Shown in pieces: positions 8,267 through 15,589 of a stretch of DNA of 64,000 nucleotides. The notes beneath the pieces are model-generated. The model saw only the letters and a list, made by a program, of their open reading frames with translations. It had not been told where the DNA came from and made no database searches. Each line of letters starts with the position of its first letter. Positions within the stretch are counted from its first letter, which is position 1. The stretch spans positions 1 to 64,000 of the forward strand of contig JAFYQI010000006.1 of assembly GCA_017547175.1 (NCBI GenBank). The letters are read 5' to 3'. The position numbers and the translations under genes were made by a program. The DNA is from Alistipes sp. (GTDB lineage: Bacteria > Bacteroidota > Bacteroidia > Bacteroidales > Rikenellaceae).

Positions 8267-9247
8267 TTAAATAGAGAGTATTTTGACCAACTCCAGGTGG
8301 TCGCGGTCAATCTGTTTGCGGTGTTGTAACGCCTTGGAGATCGGGACGTAGGTGATTTGACCGTTCAGTACACCGATCATGACGTTGCGTTGCCCCTCCA
8401 TGATTGCCTCAATGGCGGCATTGCCCATGCGTGAGGCAAGGATGCGGTCTCGTGCCGTCGGTGAGCCGCCTCGTTGGATGTGACCCAAAATCGTGACACG
8501 TGCATCGTACTCGGGGAACTCCTTCTTGACGCGTTCGGCCAATGCGGTGGCACCTCCTGTCTCGGGATTCTCAGCAACAATTACGATGGCCGAGTTCTTG
8601 CTCTTGCGGAAACCGTGGTTGATCAGTTCGCCCAGTTGGTCCACCTCGGTCTCCATCTCAGGGATGATGGCGGCCTCCGAGCCCGACGCCAGCGCGCTGT
8701 AGAGTGCTAGATAACCGGCGGTGTGTCCCATCACCTCGACAAAGAAGAGACGCTCGTGTGAAGAGGCGGTGTCGCGCAATTTGTCGATGGCGTCCAGAAT
8801 GGTGTTCAGTGCCGTATCGTAGCCAATCGTATGGTCTGTGCCACCCAAGTCGCGGTCAATCGTGCCCGGAAGACCGATAATCGGAACGTCATACTCTTCG
8901 GCAAAGATTTTGGCACCGGTCAATGTGCCGTCGCCACCAATCACAACGAGTGCATCGATACCCGCTGCGCGCATATTTTCGTAGGCCAGTTTGCGCCCCT
9001 CGGGGGTGGTGAACTCTTTGCAGCGTGCCGTTTTGAGGATCGTACCACCGAGTTGGATGATGTTCGAGACGCTGTGCGAGTCGAAGTCGACGATTTCGTT
9101 TGTCACCAAACCTTTGTAGCCGCGCATAATGCCCTTTACGCGGTAGCCGTGAAAGATTGCACTGCGCGTCACGGCACGAATGGCCGCGTTCATACCTGGT
9201 GCGTCACCGCCCGAGGTCAATATGCCGATACATTTACAAGTTGCCAT
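8267..9247 (-). CDS. pfkA: ATP-dependent 6-phosphofructokinase
   Basis: A 326-residue cytosolic enzyme converting fructose 6-phosphate plus ATP to fructose 1,6-bisphosphate, the committed step of glycolysis. Visible motifs: SGGDAPGMN (12-20), IGGDGT (103-108) and PGTIDRD (127-133), with Asp131 as the presumed catalytic base. Gly in GGDGT and in PGTID points to ATP rather than pyrophosphate as donor. The Asn usual in TIDND is Arg132 here. The length fits bacterial PfkA (about 320). A consensus promoter lies upstream and a PfkB-family kinase follows in the same transcript. Confidence 0.95.
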   Translation of the reverse strand: MATCKCIGILTSGGDAPGMNAAIRAVTRSAIFHGYRVKGIMRGYKGLVTNEIVDFDSHSVSNIIQLGGTILKTARCKEFTTPEGRKLAYENMRAAGIDALVVIGGDGTLTGAKIFAEEYDVPIIGLPGTIDRDLGGTDHTIGYDTALNTILDAIDKLRDTASSHERLFFVEVMGHTAGYLALYSALASGSEAAIIPEMETEVDQLGELINHGFRKSKNSAIVIVAENPETGGATALAERVKKEFPEYDARVTILGHIQRGGSPTARDRILASRMGNAAIEAIMEGQRNVMIGVLNGQITYVPISKALQHRKQIDRDHLELVKILSI

Positions 9248-9278
9248 AATATTACCACTTAAAAAAATAGAATATGGA

Positions 9279-9309
9279 CAAAGATAGCAAAAAGTGTGAA
9301 AACCTCAAA
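9279..9309 (-). promoter_or_regulatory. Promoter of pfkA-pfkB-family operon
   Basis: Minus strand TTTG (9309-9306), 19-bp spacer, TATCTTTG (9286-9279): a full match to the Bacteroidota consensus, 31 bp before the pfkA ATG. Confidence 0.75.
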
Positions 9310-9362
9310 ATCGGTGGGGCGAAGGGTGAAAAGAGATTTGAGAGTCGCTGCCCCAAGATGAA

Positions 9363-9392
9363 AGAAAGCAGTCCACAAAAGGACTGCTTTCT
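9363..9392 (-). terminator. Hairpin downstream of decarboxylase pseudogene
   Basis: Perfect 12-bp stem AGAAAGCAGTCC / GGACTGCTTTCT with 6-nt loop, located just after the pseudogene stop (9398). On the minus strand it is followed by a short T-rich stretch. It has survived although the gene upstream has decayed. Confidence 0.7.
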
Positions 9393-9397
9393 TGATG

Positions 9398-9955
9398 TTA
9401 GTAACCCGGGATTCTGCGCATCGAACGATAGGACTGCTCTTTGGAAAAGAGGCGTGTGTAGTATTCGTTATCAGACTTGTCGCGGTCGTTCTGCTGTTTC
9501 TGGTTGACGATCGAGTAGAGCGCAGCACCGCTCTCGCCCACGGTAAAGGAGCCGAACTCGGTGAAGATGTTGGGCTCTTCGATGTCGTTGCGCTGGCAGA
9601 TGTGTTTGATTTGGGCGATGATCTCCTCGGTCAGGTACTCGTAATCGTAGTTGAAGTCGAGCGAGTTCTTTACGGGGAATGCGCCGCCGATGTTGAGGCA
9701 GTCCAATTCAGGACAGATCTGCTTCAACTCGCAGTAGAGATTCATGCACTTCGAAAGTTCATTCCAATAGTAGGCCGTATCGCGGATGCCGGTATTGATG
9801 AAGAAATGCAACATCTTGAGTTGAAACTTCTTGTTGTTCTTGATCAATTCCATCAAAGGAATGTCGTAGAATTGCAATTCGCCGTCCTACACCGAGAACT
9901 CATCTTGAGGGAAATCGAATGTCTGTTCGATCAGGTCGATGTACTTGTCTTTCAT
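9398..9955 (-). pseudogene. Decayed PLP-dependent (arginine/lysine-type) decarboxylase
   Basis: The minus strand from the ATG at 9955 reads MKDKYIDLIEQTFDFPQDEF, then a TAG replaces the Glu codon expected before DGELQFYDIPLMELIK. The open part (ATG at 9877, 159 codons) jumps from MELIKN directly to FQLKMLHFFINTGIRDTAYYW, which in intact Bacteroidales homologues lies about 150 residues further on, and from QKQQNDRDK directly to a C-terminus-like NEYYTRLFSKEQS. I read this as one nonsense mutation plus two in-frame internal deletions in a fold-type III decarboxylase of about 460 residues. The PLP-lysine region is gone, so no activity is expected. The comparison with intact homologues is from memory of the family, not an alignment. 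Reading frame outside the lesions is otherwise kept. Confidence 0.8.
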
Positions 9956-10127
9956 GATCCGAAAAGGGCGGTTTTTAAATTTTTGTAAAATCCAACTCGA
10001 TTACATGGTCGATATTTTGCCAAAGTAGCTCGATCGGATTGCTCAAAATGCAATAATGCAAATTAGGCGAATTAAATCGGGATCAGTAATACTTCGCGCT
10101 ATTATTTTGAAAATAGGTGTGTGAATC

Positions 10128-10158
10128 TTGTTTTTTTTGCTGAAAATGGGTAATTTTG
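10128..10158 (+). promoter_or_regulatory. Promoter of HU-like / sigma-54 activator / lptE / secG operon
   Basis: TTG (10128-10130), 20-bp spacer, TAATTTTG (10151-10158). The -7 element covers the TTG at 10156 that would otherwise be the first possible start codon, so translation must begin further downstream. Predicted transcript start is about 10163. Confidence 0.65.
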
Positions 10159-10188
10159 AGCCCTGAAAACAATGTAAAAACAACGATT

Positions 10189-10965
10189 GTGTTGATTCGC
10201 ATCATAGAGCAATATTTAGAGAACCACAAACGTCTTGTGATTCCGCAGCTGGGCGCGTTTCTTGTGAAGGAGGAGCCGCGTATGATCGTGTTTTCCGAGC
10301 TGATGCGTCGCGACGACGGGGTGTTGCAAGCACTGCTGGTCGAGCAGGGTGTGTCCGAAGTGGAAGCGCGTGGCGAGATCGATCGGCTGGTGTACGAGGT
10401 GCGTCATGCCATCGAGCAGGGCGAGTGTTTCTATCTCTCCGATTTCGGCGAGTTTAAGCCCGGTAAAAATGCAACCATCGCCTTTGACTACCATCCGCGC
10501 TTGTGTGTTGTACCCGAGTCTCCCATCGAGATCATGCCTGATTTGATTGAGAAGGTGCGACCCGAAGCACGTCAAGTGGAGGAGAATCGTGTCGATGTAG
10601 TCGAGCCAAATTCCATTCAGCCGCAACAACCCGTATGGTCGGCAGAGGATCTGGATGATGAGGAGGATGAATTTGTCGAGCAGGTAAGCGAAGAGGAGCT
10701 GTTGGCTGATGAGGTTGAGCCGATGCAGTCGCAGACGAAGACTCCGCATCGCGGCAAAGCGCCGCATCGCCGTGCTCCACAAAAAGGTGCGCAGAAACCT
10801 GATCGTTTCCTGCTGGTAGCGATTGTCGCAGCCGTAATTGCCCTTATGGCTATCGCATTCGGCCTCTATAACGATGCCATGAACGCCGGAGAGGGCGAGG
10901 AGCCGATTGAGATGATCGACCCGTGGAACGAGATGGAGGCGAAGGACGATCCTGCTGGTAATTAA
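10189..10965 (+). CDS. HU-like (CCDC81-type) DNA/peptidoglycan-associated membrane protein
   Basis: About 258 residues from a GTG at 10189; no ATG is available in frame, and a TTG at 10156 lies inside the promoter -7 element. Residues ~1-85 form an HU-CCDC81-like domain (hallmarks LVIPQLGAFLV and YLSDFGEFKPG). Then follow an acidic stretch, a basic stretch rich in His/Arg/Lys (KTPHRGKAPHRRAPQKG) and one transmembrane segment (FLLVAIVAAVIALMAIAFGL) with a short acidic tail. Topology suggests the HU-like domain is cytoplasmic. Bacteroidota commonly fuse such domains to a membrane segment and sometimes SPOR; a related gene with SPOR is at 24131. Exact role unknown. Confidence 0.75.
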   Translation: MLIRIIEQYLENHKRLVIPQLGAFLVKEEPRMIVFSELMRRDDGVLQALLVEQGVSEVEARGEIDRLVYEVRHAIEQGECFYLSDFGEFKPGKNATIAFDYHPRLCVVPESPIEIMPDLIEKVRPEARQVEENRVDVVEPNSIQPQQPVWSAEDLDDEEDEFVEQVSEEELLADEVEPMQSQTKTPHRGKAPHRRAPQKGAQKPDRFLLVAIVAAVIALMAIAFGLYNDAMNAGEGEEPIEMIDPWNEMEAKDDPAGN

Positions 10966-10985
10966 ACCATTAAGTAATAACGACC

Positions 10986-12191
10986 ATGACGGAAATTTCG
11001 ACAGTCAAACAACGCTTTGGCATCATCGGTACGTCCGAACTGCTGGATCGAGCCTTGGAGGTTGCCTTGCGCGTAGCCCCCACGGATCTTACGGTCTTGG
11101 TGACGGGTGAGAGCGGTGTGGGAAAGGAGTTCTTTCCGCAGGTAATACACGCCTATTCGGCTCGCAAGCATCAAAAATATATCGCCGTAAACTGCGCGGC
11201 AATTCCCGAAGGTACGATTGATTCGGAGCTTTTTGGCCACGAGAAGGGTGCCTTTACGGGCGCTGTGGAGAGCCGTAAAGGTTACTTTGAAGAGGCGGAC
11301 GGTGGTACCATCTTTTTGGATGAGGTGGCCGAGTTGCCCTTGCCGACGCAGGCGCGTTTGTTGCGTGTGCTACAATCGGGTGAGTTTATTCGTGTCGGTT
11401 CGTCGAAGGTGCAAAAGACCAACGTGCGTGTCGTAGCGGCTACGAATGTGCAGCTGCAACAGGCCATCATGGATGGACGATTCCGCGAGGATCTCTACTA
11501 CCGCCTTGCGACGGTGCCGATTACGGTGCCTGCTCTGCGTGAGCGCAAAAGCGATATTCCGTTGCTGTTTCGTAAGTTTGCGGCAGATGTGGCAGTGCAG
11601 TATCGAATGCCGGCCATTGTCTTGGATGACTCGGCCCGCGAACTGCTGATGAACTATTATTGGCGCGGGAATATCCGTCAATTGAAAAATGTGGCTGAAC
11701 AGGTTTCGGCTATCGAATCGGTGCGTGCAATTTCGGCAGAGGTGTTGGCCAAATACCTGCCCGAGGTGCATGCTTCACATCCCGCGACTACGCGTCCGCT
11801 GGGTGGTGCAACCAATGATTTTGCGAATGAGCGCGAACTGCTCTATAAACTGCTGTTCGATATGCGTTCCGAGATTGGTGATTTGAAGCGCATGATTGCC
11901 GAATTGATGCATCGTACAGGTGGAGGTCCGATGGAGTCTCCGCGCGATGTGAAAGCCTTGTTGCCGAGCGCAAAGCCCCATTACGAGGAGTTTGCTACGG
12001 AGGAAGTTTTTGCCGAGACCGAAGAGGTGGAGGAGGAGCCCAAAGAGCGTACCAAGGCCGATGTGCAGCGTGAGCATATCCTGCGTGCCTTGAAGCGCAA
12101 TAACGGACGTCGTCGTGAAGCTGCAGCCGAGTTGTTCATGTCGGAGCGAACGCTCTATCGTAAGATTAAAGAGTTGGGTATTGAGGCCTAA
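10986..12191 (+). CDS. Sigma-54-dependent AAA+ transcriptional activator without receiver domain
   Basis: A 401-residue bacterial enhancer-binding protein. Walker A GESGVGKE (41-48), the sigma-54 contact loop GAFTGA (88-93), Walker B in GTIFLDEV, and the R-finger region FREDLYYRL are all present. A C-terminal Fis-type HTH (ILRALKRNNGRRREAAAELF...) binds enhancers. There is no N-terminal receiver, PAS or GAF domain: the AAA+ module starts at about residue 14. Activity must therefore be set by expression level or a partner. A Glu-rich linker separates AAA+ and HTH. It sits in an operon with lptE and secG, an arrangement I recall from other Bacteroidales. Confidence 0.93.
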   Translation: MTEISTVKQRFGIIGTSELLDRALEVALRVAPTDLTVLVTGESGVGKEFFPQVIHAYSARKHQKYIAVNCAAIPEGTIDSELFGHEKGAFTGAVESRKGYFEEADGGTIFLDEVAELPLPTQARLLRVLQSGEFIRVGSSKVQKTNVRVVAATNVQLQQAIMDGRFREDLYYRLATVPITVPALRERKSDIPLLFRKFAADVAVQYRMPAIVLDDSARELLMNYYWRGNIRQLKNVAEQVSAIESVRAISAEVLAKYLPEVHASHPATTRPLGGATNDFANERELLYKLLFDMRSEIGDLKRMIAELMHRTGGGPMESPRDVKALLPSAKPHYEEFATEEVFAETEEVEEEPKERTKADVQREHILRALKRNNGRRREAAAELFMSERTLYRKIKELGIEA

Positions 12192-12215
12192 ATCGAACTA
12201 AAGGAGAACGAAAAT

Positions 12216-12725
12216 ATGTGTAAAAAAATTATAGCCATGCTGGCTGCCGCCCTGCTGATGACAGGCTGTGGTGTGGCCATCAAATATTCGCTTTCGGGCG
12301 CTTCGATTCCACCCGATGCCAAGACCTTCTCGGTAGCCTATTTCCCGAATAATGCAGCCATGGTGTCGCCGATCTTGTCCTCGACGTTGACCGACGCTTT
12401 GGTAGATATGTTCTCGCGTCGTACCCGTCTGCAGCAGGTGGAAGAGGGCGGTGATTTTGCCTTCGAGGGAGAGATTACCAACTATACGTCGACCACCTCG
12501 TCGGTTTCGTCAGACGATTATGCCTTGTTGAACCGCTTGACGATTACGGTAAAGGTGCGTTTTACGAATGCCATCGACGAGTCGATGTCGTTCAATAAGA
12601 GCTTTTCGGCCTATGAGGATTATGATTCGACTCAACTGCTGACTGAGGTGGAGGGTACGTTGATTCCCGATATTGTTGATAAAATCGTGACCGATATCTT
12701 TATGGCTTCGGCCTCGAACTGGTAG
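12216..12725 (+). CDS. lptE: LptE family LPS-assembly lipoprotein
   Basis: A 169-residue lipoprotein with lipobox LMTGC (Cys18). The mature part KYSLSGASIPPDAKTFSV, then repeated beta strands and a final helix, matches the Bacteroidota LptE family. LptE plugs the LptD barrel in the outer membrane and delivers LPS to the surface. lptD is not in this window. It is followed 4 bp later by an unknown gene and then secG. Confidence 0.88.
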   Translation: MCKKIIAMLAAALLMTGCGVAIKYSLSGASIPPDAKTFSVAYFPNNAAMVSPILSSTLTDALVDMFSRRTRLQQVEEGGDFAFEGEITNYTSTTSSVSSDDYALLNRLTITVKVRFTNAIDESMSFNKSFSAYEDYDSTQLLTEVEGTLIPDIVDKIVTDIFMASASNW

Positions 12726-12729
12726 TCGT

Positions 12730-13215
12730 ATGGCGGAACTGCATGAACTTTTTGCCGATCCGAAACGAGTCTCAAGACTCTCGGCCGAGGCTTTCGAAAA
12801 ACTCTATGCCGCTTTCCCGTGGTATCGCCCTTTGCAGTATGAGGCGCGCCGTCGCGGGGTTGCGATGCACCCGGCTGCGGATGTGACCACTCCCTGGCAG
12901 TCGGCTGGATGCTCTACAGGTAGCGTGTATGACGCTGAAGCACTTCTGTATCTGTCGACCGATGATGTGATTGATCGCTTCCTGCTTGCTGAGGATCTGC
13001 GGATTGTGGCCGAGGAGGGCGAGCCGGAGGGTGATCTGCGATTGGATGCCGATCTCTCGGATGAGGAGGAGTTGGTGAGTGAAGAGTTGGCCGAAATTTA
13101 TCAGGCGCAAGGGTTGAAAGAGGAGGCAAAAGCAATTTATCGCAAATTAAGTTTGCTAAATCCCGAAAAAAGTATTTACTTTGCCGAGTTAATTGCCAAA
13201 TTAGAGAAACAATAA
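12730..13215 (+). CDS. Unknown protein with C-terminal TPR-like helices
   Basis: 161 residues, no signal peptide. The N-terminal part LSAEAFEKLYAAFPWYRPLQ is helical, the middle is acidic and variable, and the C-terminus (EELAEIYQAQGLKEEAKAIY followed by RKLSLLNPEKS) looks like one TPR unit. It lies between lptE and secG; this position is what I would use to search for orthologues. Function unknown. Confidence 0.75.
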   Translation: MAELHELFADPKRVSRLSAEAFEKLYAAFPWYRPLQYEARRRGVAMHPAADVTTPWQSAGCSTGSVYDAEALLYLSTDDVIDRFLLAEDLRIVAEEGEPEGDLRLDADLSDEEELVSEELAEIYQAQGLKEEAKAIYRKLSLLNPEKSIYFAELIAKLEKQ

Positions 13216-13232
13216 ATTAAAAACTTAACAAT

Positions 13233-13586
13233 ATGTTATACACGATTTGCATTGTTCTGATCCTGATTGCCAGCGTTTTGATCATCCTGGCTGTATTGGT
13301 TCAGAGCCCCAAGAGCGGCATGGCCGCCAATTTCGGCGCATCGAACCAGGTGATGGGCGTGCGTGAGACGACCAACTTCCTTGAGAAGTTTACTTGGACG
13401 ATGGCTGTTGCTATCCTCGTACTGAGCCTCGTAGCTACGACCGCTATGGACGGCGGCCGTGTAGCTGAGTCGAACAGCTCGATTTCGAAAGATGCTGCTG
13501 CCCTGCAGGAGCGCGTACTGGAGACCGAGACCGCTATTCCGCAGGCTGAGATTCCGGCTGAGGTGGTAGAGGAGACTGCCGAGTAA
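13233..13586 (+). CDS. secG: Preprotein translocase subunit SecG
   Basis: 117 residues with two transmembrane helices (residues ~2-23 and ~52-70) separated by the conserved cytoplasmic loop LVQSPKSGMAANFGASNQVMG, followed by an acidic Ala/Glu tail. SecG stimulates SecYEG-mediated export by aiding the SecA cycle in the inner membrane. It is the last gene before a strong terminator. Confidence 0.93.
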   Translation: MLYTICIVLILIASVLIILAVLVQSPKSGMAANFGASNQVMGVRETTNFLEKFTWTMAVAILVLSLVATTAMDGGRVAESNSSISKDAAALQERVLETETAIPQAEIPAEVVEETAE

Positions 13587-13619
13587 ATTCGATTGGTGGG
13601 GGATTCTCACCGTGATTCA

Positions 13620-13654
13620 ATTGCCATTCCTGAAAAGGAGTGGCAATTTTTTTT
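13620..13654 (+). terminator. Intrinsic terminator after secG
   Basis: Stem ATTGCCATTCC / GGAGTGGCAAT (one mismatch) with TGAAAA loop and eight T at 13647-13654. Confidence 0.88.
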
Positions 13655-13805
13655 GCGATTACAACGATATATGGCAGGAGTGGTTTGGCGAGAAAAAGAG
13701 GTAAAAGTTTGCTTAAAAGCAATTAAAGACTTATTTTTAACCATTGTTTCGTGTGCGGCTGGTACGTGGTCGTAGCGAACTTGTCAAGAGCGTCAAACTG
13801 ATACG

Positions 13806-14300
13806 ATGGAGAACTTTGCAGCCATAGATTTTGAGACGGCGAATGGTGCACGATCGAGTGTCTGCTCGGTGGGTGTAGTCGTGGTGCGTAATGGAGAGGT
13901 GGTGGATCGCTTCTACAGCTTGATACGCCCCGAGCCGGATTATTATGCCTATTTTTGTCAGCGCGTGCACGGCCTTTCGCGACGCGATACGTGTAACGCA
14001 CCCCGTTTCCCGGAGGTGTGGGCAGAGGTGGAGGAGCGCATCTACGGCTTGCCGCTCGTGGCCCACAATGCCCGCTTTGATGAGAGTTGCCTGCGTGCAG
14101 CCTTCGATTGTTACGATATGTGCTACCCGGGTTATACGTTCCATGATACCTTGGCGGCTTCACGGCGGAAGTTTGGTGCCACGCTCGAAAATCACCAACT
14201 GCATACAGTTGCTGAGGCATGTGGCTTTATTCTTGAAGACCACCACCATGCGTTGGCCGATGCCGAGGCGTGTGCCGCTATCGCAAAGGAGATTCTCTAA
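13806..14300 (+). CDS. DnaQ-like DEDDh 3'-5' exonuclease
   Basis: A 164-residue stand-alone exonuclease domain. Exo I motif AIDFETAN (Asp8, Glu10), Exo II HNARFDE (Asp92), Exo III with His147 and Asp152 in HHHALADAEA: the complete DEDDh set for two-metal hydrolysis of DNA 3' ends. It is too short to carry other domains, so it may act as a repair or proofreading subunit. The downstream MFS gene begins 11 bp after its stop. Confidence 0.88.
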   Translation: MENFAAIDFETANGARSSVCSVGVVVVRNGEVVDRFYSLIRPEPDYYAYFCQRVHGLSRRDTCNAPRFPEVWAEVEERIYGLPLVAHNARFDESCLRAAFDCYDMCYPGYTFHDTLAASRRKFGATLENHQLHTVAEACGFILEDHHHALADAEACAAIAKEIL

Positions 14301-14311
14301 AAACTACAACC

Positions 14312-15499
14312 ATGTCAACGGGCGAACAAGCAAAGCTATGGAATAAGAACTACCTGAAGGTCTGGAGTGCCAACTTCATGATCTTCTTCTCGTTCATGCT
14401 CCTCACGCCTCTCTTGCCGCTCTATTTGGCTGACACGTTCCAGGCCGACAAGGAGATGATCGGCTTCGTGCTGTCGGGCTATACGCTCACGGCACTCTTG
14501 ATTCGCCCCTTTAGTGGTTATTTCGTCGATAGCTTTCCGCGACGCACGGTGCTCTTGGTTAGTTATTTCCTCTTTGCGGCCCTCTTTGCCGGTTATTTAG
14601 TGGCGGGCTCACTCCTGCTTTTTGCCATTGTCCGAACGCTGCATGGCGCACCCTTTGGAGCAGCCACGGTCTCGAATAGCACGGTGGCCATCGATGTCCT
14701 GCACCCCACGCGGCGCGCCGAAGGTATCGGCTACTACGGACTATCGAACAACATCGCCACGGCCATCAGCCCCTCAGTGGCGCTGCTCATCTACGGCTTC
14801 TGCCACAGCTACGAGGTGTTGTTCTGGATTGCCTTTGTGGTGGCCTTTATTGGTCTTTGGATCAACTCGACCCTCGATCTCAAGCCCCGCGAACGGGTGG
14901 CCGGCAAGGCGCCCATGTCGCTCGATCGCTTTGTGCTGAAGAAGGGCTGGAGCGCGGGTATCTGCATGGTTGGTTTTGCCGTCTCGTACGGTATTCTTTC
15001 GACCTACCTGGCCATCTACGGCAAAGAGGAACTGGGTATTACGAGTGGTTCGGGCCTCTTCTTTATGTTGCTCTCGATTGGTCTGATTCTCTCACGCCTG
15101 GTGGGCGGCCGCACACTCCGCAAGGGGCTGATCCACCAAAATGCCGCCATCGGTGTCTCGGTTGCTTTGGTTGGCTATCTGCTCTTTGCCCTCTTGCACA
15201 ATCCGTGGGGATTCTATGGCGCAGCCCTCGTGATCGGCCTCGGTAACGGCCACCTCTTCCCCGCTTTCCAGACCATGTTCCTCAATCTTGGTACCAACGA
15301 CCAGCGTGGCACGGCCAATTCGACGTTCCTCGTTTCGTGGGATATCGGCATCGGTATCGGTATCATCGTGGGCGGCTCGATCGCCGAGCACCTCGGCTAC
15401 GACACCGCCTTCTGGGTGGCTGCGCTCGCCAACGGTATTGCAGTTGCCACCTATTTCCTCCATACACACGGCTATTTTGAGCGGAATCGACTACGGTAA
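14312..15499 (+). CDS. MFS transporter
   Basis: 396 residues from ATG 14312 with about 12 membrane helices. The motif-A-like loop (SGYFVDSFPRRT) after helix 2 and the PTRRAEGIGYYG loop mark a major facilitator of the drug/sugar efflux type. The substrate cannot be inferred. The start MSTGEQ is preferred over an in-frame upstream codon inside the exonuclease gene. Confidence 0.88.
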   Translation: MSTGEQAKLWNKNYLKVWSANFMIFFSFMLLTPLLPLYLADTFQADKEMIGFVLSGYTLTALLIRPFSGYFVDSFPRRTVLLVSYFLFAALFAGYLVAGSLLLFAIVRTLHGAPFGAATVSNSTVAIDVLHPTRRAEGIGYYGLSNNIATAISPSVALLIYGFCHSYEVLFWIAFVVAFIGLWINSTLDLKPRERVAGKAPMSLDRFVLKKGWSAGICMVGFAVSYGILSTYLAIYGKEELGITSGSGLFFMLLSIGLILSRLVGGRTLRKGLIHQNAAIGVSVALVGYLLFALLHNPWGFYGAALVIGLGNGHLFPAFQTMFLNLGTNDQRGTANSTFLVSWDIGIGIGIIVGGSIAEHLGYDTAFWVAALANGIAVATYFLHTHGYFERNRLR

Positions 15500-15532
15500 A
15501 TCCCGCTTGTTATACATTTTACACACGCAAAA

Positions 15533-15562
15533 AAAGGGTGGGCCTATTTAGACCCACCCTTT
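15533..15562. terminator. Bidirectional terminator between MFS gene and malQ
   Basis: Ten-bp stem AAAGGGTGGG / CCCACCCTTT (15533-15542, 15553-15562). On the minus strand it is followed by seven T, so it mainly serves malQ; on the plus strand the tail is weaker. Confidence 0.8.
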
Positions 15563-15589
15563 CAACTTTGAGTTTTCAATTTTCACCTC

